Shown piece after piece: positions 5,563-9,589 of a DNA stretch of 9,589 nucleotides. Origin of the DNA: Gammaproteobacteria bacterium (GTDB lineage: Bacteria > Pseudomonadota > Gammaproteobacteria > Enterobacterales > Psychrobiaceae); contig JABSRS010000110.1 in the NCBI GenBank assembly GCA_013214885.1, positions 1 to 9,589 on the forward strand, written 5' to 3'. Numbering within the stretch: position 1 is the first letter of the stretch; each line of letters opens with the position of its first letter. Made by a program: the position numbers and the translations under genes. The notes beneath the pieces were generated by a model. The model did no database searches. It was given only the letters and a program-made list of their open reading frames with translations, and was not told the DNA's origin.

Positions 5563-8055
5563 ATGAACAGAAGAGACTTTTTAAAAGGTTTGTTATCGAC
5601 ATCTTATGTGGTCATTAGTGGCGCATCGGTGCTGGCACCTTTATCTGCTTTGGCTAAGTCGGCCGCGCGAATTAATGATGATTGGCTCACTACTGGATCG
5701 CACTTTGGTGCGTTTAAAATTAAACGTAAAAATGGCGTGATTGATCAAGTAAAGCCATTTGATTCTGATAAATACCCAACGGACATGATTAACGGCATTC
5801 GTGGTTTAGTTTATAACCCTTCACGGGTCCGCTACCCAATGGTTCGGCTTGATTTCTTACTAAAGGGTCATCAAAGCGATACCACTAAGCGCGGCGATTT
5901 CCGCTTTGTACGGGTGACTTGGGATAAAGCCCTCGGCTTATTTAAAGATTCACTGGATCAAATTCAAACCAATTATGGCCCTTCGGCCTTGCATGCTGGT
6001 CAAACAGGCTGGCGTGCGACGGGACAATTACACTCAAGTACTAGCCACATGCAACGCGCAGTTGGCATGCATGGCAATTTTGTTAAGAAAATTGGCGATT
6101 ACTCAACGGGTGCTGGTCAAACAATATTGCCTTATATTCTTGGCTCAACCGAGGTTTATGCCCAGGGAACCTCATGGCCGTTGATTCTTGAACAATCAAA
6201 AACGATCATTTTGTGGGCCAACGATCCTTATAAAAACCTTCAGGTTGGCTGGAATGCCGAAACGCATGAAGCTTATGAGTATTTAGCCCAGCTTAAACAG
6301 TTAGTCAAAGCCGGTAAAATTCGAGTGATTAGTATCGATCCTGTCGCCACTAAAACTCAAAATTACCTTGGTTGTGAACAGATTTATGTTAACCCACAAA
6401 CCGATGTGCCATTAATGTTGGCCATTGCCCATGAGTTATATACCAACGACTTGCATGATAAAGAATTTATTGAAGGTTATAGTTTAGGTTTTGAGCGTTT
6501 TGTTCCTTATTTAATGGGCACTGATGACGGCGTAGAAAAAACGGCCAAATGGGCTGCCGCAATCACTGGTGTTAATGAAGAGGTGATTAAAGATCTTGCC
6601 GCCACTATGGCTGGTGGTCGGACTCAAATGCTGATGGGTTGGTGTATTCAACGGCAACAACATGGCGAGCAACCTTATTGGATGGCCGCGGTATTAGCGA
6701 CTATGCTTGGTCAAATTGGTTTACCAGGTGGCGGTATTAGTTATGGTCACCATTATTCAGGTATCGGCGTACCATCATCAGGTGCTGCGGCGCCTGGTGG
6801 TTTCCCTCGTAATCTTGATGAAGGTAAAAAGCCGTTGTTCGATAACAATGACTTTAAAGGCGCCAGTAAAACAATTCCAGTCGCCCGCTGGATTGACGCC
6901 ATCTTAGAGCCAGGTAAAGTTATTGATGCCAATGGCGCGAAAGTGACTTACCCCGATATTAAAATGATGGTGTTTTCGGGCAATAACCCGTGGAATCATC
7001 ACCAAGATCGCAATCGAATGAAGTTAGCATTTCAAAAGCTCGAATGTGTGGTGACGGTTGATATTAACTGGACTGCTACTTGTCGTTTTTCAGATATTGT
7101 TTTGCCTGCCTGTACCACGCTTGAACGTAACGATATTGATATTTATGGCAGTTATGCCAATCGTGGGTTGCTCGCAATGCAAAAAATGGTTGAGCCATTG
7201 TTCGATAGCTTGTCAGATTTTGAAATTTTCACTCGCTTTGCCGCATTACTTGGTCGGGAAAAAGAATACACTCGTGGCATGACCGAGTTTGACTGGCTTA
7301 AAAAGTTATATAACGATTGTAAATCAGCTAACGATGGTAAGTTTAAAATGCCTGAGTTTGAACAATTTTGGCAAGATGGCTATGTTCACTTTGGGAAGGG
7401 CAAGGTGTGGACTCGCCATGCCGACTTTAGAGCCGATCCTGAGATCAATCCACTGGGTACACCTTCTGGCTTAATTGAAATATTTAGCCGTAAGATCGAC
7501 CGTTATAACTATGACGATTGTAAAGGTCACCCAATGTGGATGGAAAAATCAGAGCGGAGCCACGGCGGCCCGGGTTCTGATAAATACCCCGTGTGGATGC
7601 AATCATGTCACCCAGATAAGCGCCTTCATTCGCAAATGTGTGAATCGCAAGAATATCGGGAAACGTATACCGTAAAAGGGCGTGAACCAGTGTATTTAAA
7701 CCCAGTTGATGCTCAAGATCGTGGCATTAAAGACGGTGATATCGTGCGAGTGTTTAATGACCGTGGGCAATTACTAGCAGGTGCTGTTGTTTCTGATCAT
7801 TTCCCTCGTGGCGTAATCCGCATTGAAGAAGGCGCATGGTATGGCCCAGTTGGCGATGATGGCAGTGTTGCCGGCGGGGCTAACATTGGCGCGATTTGTA
7901 GTTATGGCGATCCAAATACCCTAACTCAGGATATCGGAACATCAAAACTGGCTCAGGCTTGTTCGGCTTATACTTGCTTGGTTAATTATGAAAAATTCCG
8001 TGGCAAAGTGCCTAGCGTGTCATCGTTCAATGGACCAATTGAGGTTAAATTATGA
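5563..8055 (+). CDS. torA: TorA, periplasmic TMAO reductase (bis-MGD molybdoenzyme)
   Basis: Terminal reductase converting TMAO to trimethylamine in the periplasm. It has 830 residues, the normal size. A twin-arginine signal (NRRDFLKG, residues 2-9, hydrophobic stretch, then ALA near 29-31) shows Tat export of the folded, cofactor-loaded enzyme. It belongs to the DMSO reductase family: no N-terminal Fe-S cysteine motif, a serine molybdenum ligand predicted at S181 in GDYSTGAGQ, and a C-terminal dinucleotide-binding domain (from about 700; [20 protein letters not shown]). In the active-site loop QTGWRATG, W150 corresponds to the conserved Trp of DMSO reductases. The position of their extra Tyr is T148, as in TMAO-specific TorA rather than DorA/DmsA. 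AAGGAG lies 9 nt before the ATG. The 3' end overlaps torD by 4 bp (ATGA), implying coupled translation of enzyme and chaperone. Confidence 0.97.
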   Translation: MNRRDFLKGLLSTSYVVISGASVLAPLSALAKSAARINDDWLTTGSHFGAFKIKRKNGVIDQVKPFDSDKYPTDMINGIRGLVYNPSRVRYPMVRLDFLLKGHQSDTTKRGDFRFVRVTWDKALGLFKDSLDQIQTNYGPSALHAGQTGWRATGQLHSSTSHMQRAVGMHGNFVKKIGDYSTGAGQTILPYILGSTEVYAQGTSWPLILEQSKTIILWANDPYKNLQVGWNAETHEAYEYLAQLKQLVKAGKIRVISIDPVATKTQNYLGCEQIYVNPQTDVPLMLAIAHELYTNDLHDKEFIEGYSLGFERFVPYLMGTDDGVEKTAKWAAAITGVNEEVIKDLAATMAGGRTQMLMGWCIQRQQHGEQPYWMAAVLATMLGQIGLPGGGISYGHHYSGIGVPSSGAAAPGGFPRNLDEGKKPLFDNNDFKGASKTIPVARWIDAILEPGKVIDANGAKVTYPDIKMMVFSGNNPWNHHQDRNRMKLAFQKLECVVTVDINWTATCRFSDIVLPACTTLERNDIDIYGSYANRGLLAMQKMVEPLFDSLSDFEIFTRFAALLGREKEYTRGMTEFDWLKKLYNDCKSANDGKFKMPEFEQFWQDGYVHFGKGKVWTRHADFRADPEINPLGTPSGLIEIFSRKIDRYNYDDCKGHPMWMEKSERSHGGPGSDKYPVWMQSCHPDKRLHSQMCESQEYRETYTVKGREPVYLNPVDAQDRGIKDGDIVRVFNDRGQLLAGAVVSDHFPRGVIRIEEGAWYGPVGDDGSVAGGANIGAICSYGDPNTLTQDIGTSKLAQACSAYTCLVNYEKFRGKVPSVSSFNGPIEVKL

Positions 8056-8660
8056 GTGAGTTAAATCAAGCTAGAAATCGTGTTTATCAGCTGTTGTCTG
8101 CGCTTTTTGCTAAAGAAATTGATCCTAACCTACGTCATGAATTAATCAGCCAGCCAGCGCAAGATTTCTGGCAGCAATTGGCAACGCAGTCAGCATTCAG
8201 TGCCGATGTTAAAGTGATTCAAGAGGCTTTGAGCACGTTAACGTCACAAGCCGATTTACTTGAGCTTGCTGCTGATTATTGTGGATTATTTCTCGTTGGA
8301 TCCAAACATAGTGCTTCCCCTTACGCTAGTTTATATACCAGCGAGAGTGAAACCACAATCTTTGGTGAAGAACATCAACAAATGATGAACTATTTACGAG
8401 AGCACCAATTGCAATTAACCAGTGACTTTGCCGAGCCAGCCGATCATATTGCGGTTATTTTAGCTTATGCTGGGCACTTAAGCCTCAACGCCAGTGAACA
8501 AGAACAGCTACAATTTCTACAGCGATATTTAGCAAGCTGGATTGAACCTTTTGTTAATCAAGTGATAAAAACTGACCAAGGGCGTTTTTATAGTGCACTA
8601 GCTAGGCTGACGTCCGCGTGGTTAAGCTCGGAGATACATTGGTTAGAAACCGCGTCATAA
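8052..8660 (+). CDS. torD: TorD, dedicated maturation chaperone of TorA
   Basis: Cytoplasmic chaperone that binds the TorA Tat signal and core, protects the apo-enzyme and helps bis-MGD insertion before export. It has 202 residues and is predicted all-helical. The family signature EPADH is at 128-132, and a conserved loop [20 protein letters not shown] at 75-94. The start overlaps the torA stop (ATGA at 8052-8055), so translational coupling with torA is likely. This is the last gene of torECAD. Its stop is 1 bp from the mobB stop on the other strand, and I see no convincing intrinsic terminator after it. Confidence 0.96.
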   Translation: MSELNQARNRVYQLLSALFAKEIDPNLRHELISQPAQDFWQQLATQSAFSADVKVIQEALSTLTSQADLLELAADYCGLFLVGSKHSASPYASLYTSESETTIFGEEHQQMMNYLREHQLQLTSDFAEPADHIAVILAYAGHLSLNASEQEQLQFLQRYLASWIEPFVNQVIKTDQGRFYSALARLTSAWLSSEIHWLETAS

Positions 8661-8661
8661 C

Positions 8662-9204
8662 CTATTGGTGATTATGGATATAGCTGGTAACAAAAGTGGT
8701 AATTTGTTCGATATCATTAAGGTCAAGTTCGGTTAGTTGTTGTTTGGCTAATTGAGCTTGCTGCTGGGTTGGTAAGCCATCATGAGCAATGGCGAGCACT
8801 CGTTGATTGGATTCAAATAAAAACGGCTTGTTGAGGGATGTACGATGGAGTTCTATTTTGTTGTACGTTTCATTCTTGAACCCTTCAACTAATATTAGAT
8901 CGATTAGGCTATGATCGAGTAGCCCAATCGTTTGTTCGAAACTCATGGCCTGCAATGGTGTTTCTTTGATATAGGCGGTTCGTTCGCTTGAACTTAATAT
9001 CACTTGATCGGCACCAGACTCTCTTAAGCGGTAACTATCTTTACCAGGTTTATCAATATCAACATTGTGGTGCGCATGTTTAATCACCGCAACATTAATT
9101 TTATTATTTTTTAGCCGTCTAATGAGCTGGACTAATAATGTTGTTTTTCCTGTTCCTGAATGTGCAATAAAGCCAAGGATTGGGGTCGTCATAGCGTTTC
9201 TCAT
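8662..9204 (-). CDS. mobB: MobB, molybdopterin-guanine dinucleotide biosynthesis adapter GTPase
   Basis: A P-loop GTP-binding protein that assists MobA in attaching GMP to molybdopterin to form the MGD cofactor used by TorA. It has 180 residues. The Walker A variant AHSGTGKT is at 14-21, with IKHAHHNVDID around 41-51, KPGKDSYRLRESGA at 52-65 and LVEGFK at 105-110, all characteristic of MobB. The start is uncertain: the ATG at 9204 has no clear ribosome binding site, whereas a second ATG at 9192 (MTTPILGF) has GAGA 6 nt upstream and fits the usual MobB N-terminus better. It faces torD tail to tail with 1 bp between stops. No mobA is in the window. Its position links cofactor supply with the molybdoenzyme operon. 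Confidence 0.93.
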   Translation of the reverse strand: MRNAMTTPILGFIAHSGTGKTTLLVQLIRRLKNNKINVAVIKHAHHNVDIDKPGKDSYRLRESGADQVILSSSERTAYIKETPLQAMSFEQTIGLLDHSLIDLILVEGFKNETYNKIELHRTSLNKPFLFESNQRVLAIAHDGLPTQQQAQLAKQQLTELDLNDIEQITTFVTSYIHNHQ

Positions 9205-9262
9205 GTTATAATTACTTTAATAAACTGTTATTATTTTGTTCGGTTATTGATCTGTGATAAGT

Positions 9263-9293
9263 TTTATTTATTGGATTTAATTGAATAAATAAA
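9263..9293. repeat. AT-only inverted repeat between mobB and the HDOD gene
   Basis: Perfect 10-bp arms TTTATTTATT (9263-9272) and AATAAATAAA (9284-9293) around an 11-nt centre, in the 155-bp divergent intergenic region. It is between two gene starts, so a terminator is unlikely. It may be an operator or just AT-rich chance; nothing else clear is seen in this intergenic stretch. Confidence 0.3.
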
Positions 9294-9359
9294 CAATTTT
9301 TCATATCATGCTTAGTCTTAATTTATCCAACATACTATCAAGAGTAAAATAATAATAAA

Positions 9360-9548
9360 ATGGATTTTAAAAACATCATTCAGGACATTTCTAGCTTACC
9401 TACTTTGCCTCAGGCGTACCATCAATGCTGCCACTTACTTGAGCTAGAAAGTACCGACTCTGGTGCCTTAGCTGCAGTAATTTCTGCTCGTGCATTGTTT
9501 AGATCAAAACCCTTGTTTTTCTGCTCAATGTGTGCAGCTAATTCTTGA
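9360..9548 (+). pseudogene. 5' fragment of an HDOD-domain protein gene, disrupted after about 43 codons
   Basis: The first ~43 residues (MDFKNIIQDISSLPTLPQAY... to AAVIS) match the start of HDOD-domain signalling proteins, in which SLPTLP and the VIS element are normally followed by an ADPALTAKLL-like helix. Here the frame instead reads ARALFRSKPLFFCSMC and stops at 9546-9548, and no other plus-strand frame resumes the domain. The loss of homology is placed at about 9485-9490. The ribosome binding site is weak: AGAG lies 15 nt before the ATG. Full-length relatives carry a domain of about 200 residues, often with further signalling domains. This may be a genuine disruption by an insertion or rearrangement, or an artefact of a contig end. 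The identification from 43 residues is moderately sure, the break less so. Confidence 0.5.
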
Positions 9549-9589
9549 GGACTAGAAACTTGCATACTACCTGTAGTTTCTCGTACTCT
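9422..9589 (-). other. Unidentified open reading frame entering from the right edge, minus strand
   Basis: From 9589 the minus strand is open for 55 codons before a TGA at 9424-9422; the other two minus frames stop early. The first ~35 residues (RVRETTGSMQVSSPQELAAH, then IEQKNKGFDLNNARA) have normal protein composition and look like a helical coding segment. The rest is antisense to the HDOD fragment. I do not recognise the protein. It may be the tail of a gene from an inserted element or joined locus, truncated at the junction near 9487. Existence as a gene is uncertain. Confidence 0.3.

Noticed and set aside
7058..7675. Several 60-75-codon ORFs in alternative frames inside torA and torC
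   Set aside because: They are shadows of strongly conserved coding frames, with no ribosome binding sites or recognisable protein features.
8645..8672. Small hairpins around the torD and mobB stop codons as a bidirectional terminator
   Set aside because: Stems of only 3-4 bp and no T-tract on either strand.
9247..9260. Possible FNR or CRP site (TTGATCTGTGATAA) between mobB and the HDOD gene
   Set aside because: Only one half-site of either motif is good; the other half is too far from consensus to claim.

Overview
The window carries an almost complete trimethylamine N-oxide (TMAO) respiration locus of the Tor type, in the AT-rich codon style of a marine gammaproteobacterium. The presence of torE and a torF-like gene, together with the protein sequences, suggests Alteromonadales (Shewanella- or Colwellia-like). 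I infer this from protein resemblance only and cannot name the genus.

Layout: torS (sensor kinase, minus strand, entering from the left edge and incomplete) is divergent from torT (periplasmic TMAO-binding partner, plus). torT converges on torR (OmpR-type response regulator, minus) with 5 bp between the stop codons. torR is divergent from torF (Gcw_chp-type predicted outer-membrane protein, plus), which ends at a strong intrinsic terminator. An operon torE-torC-torA-torD (plus) follows: a small NapE/TorE membrane protein, a membrane-anchored pentaheme cytochrome c, a Tat-exported molybdoenzyme and its dedicated chaperone. torD converges on mobB (minus, molybdopterin guanine dinucleotide step) with 1 bp between stops. 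The right end holds the beginning of an HDOD-domain gene whose reading frame breaks about 43 codons in. It runs into sequence of unknown origin that is open on the minus strand to the window edge.

How it works together (known for the family): TMAO bound by TorT is sensed by TorS, which signals by phosphorelay to TorR. TorR then switches on the respiratory genes. TorC takes electrons from the quinol pool and passes them to periplasmic TorA, which reduces TMAO to trimethylamine. TorD matures apo-TorA before Tat export, and MobB belongs to the pathway that makes its bis-MGD cofactor.

The most informative non-coding signal is a pair of near-superposable promoter modules, upstream of torF and of torE. 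Each has two direct tor boxes exactly 22 bp apart, with the downstream box exactly 8 bp before a -10 hexamer. A gap-free comparison of the two 47-bp blocks gives 31 identities. This puts torF and torECAD in one TorR regulon. I see no CRISPR, tRNA or rRNA and no complete mobile element. The system itself is a known one; the less usual points are the paired TTG starts of torS and torT, torF placed inside the locus, the close convergent gene ends, and the broken right edge.
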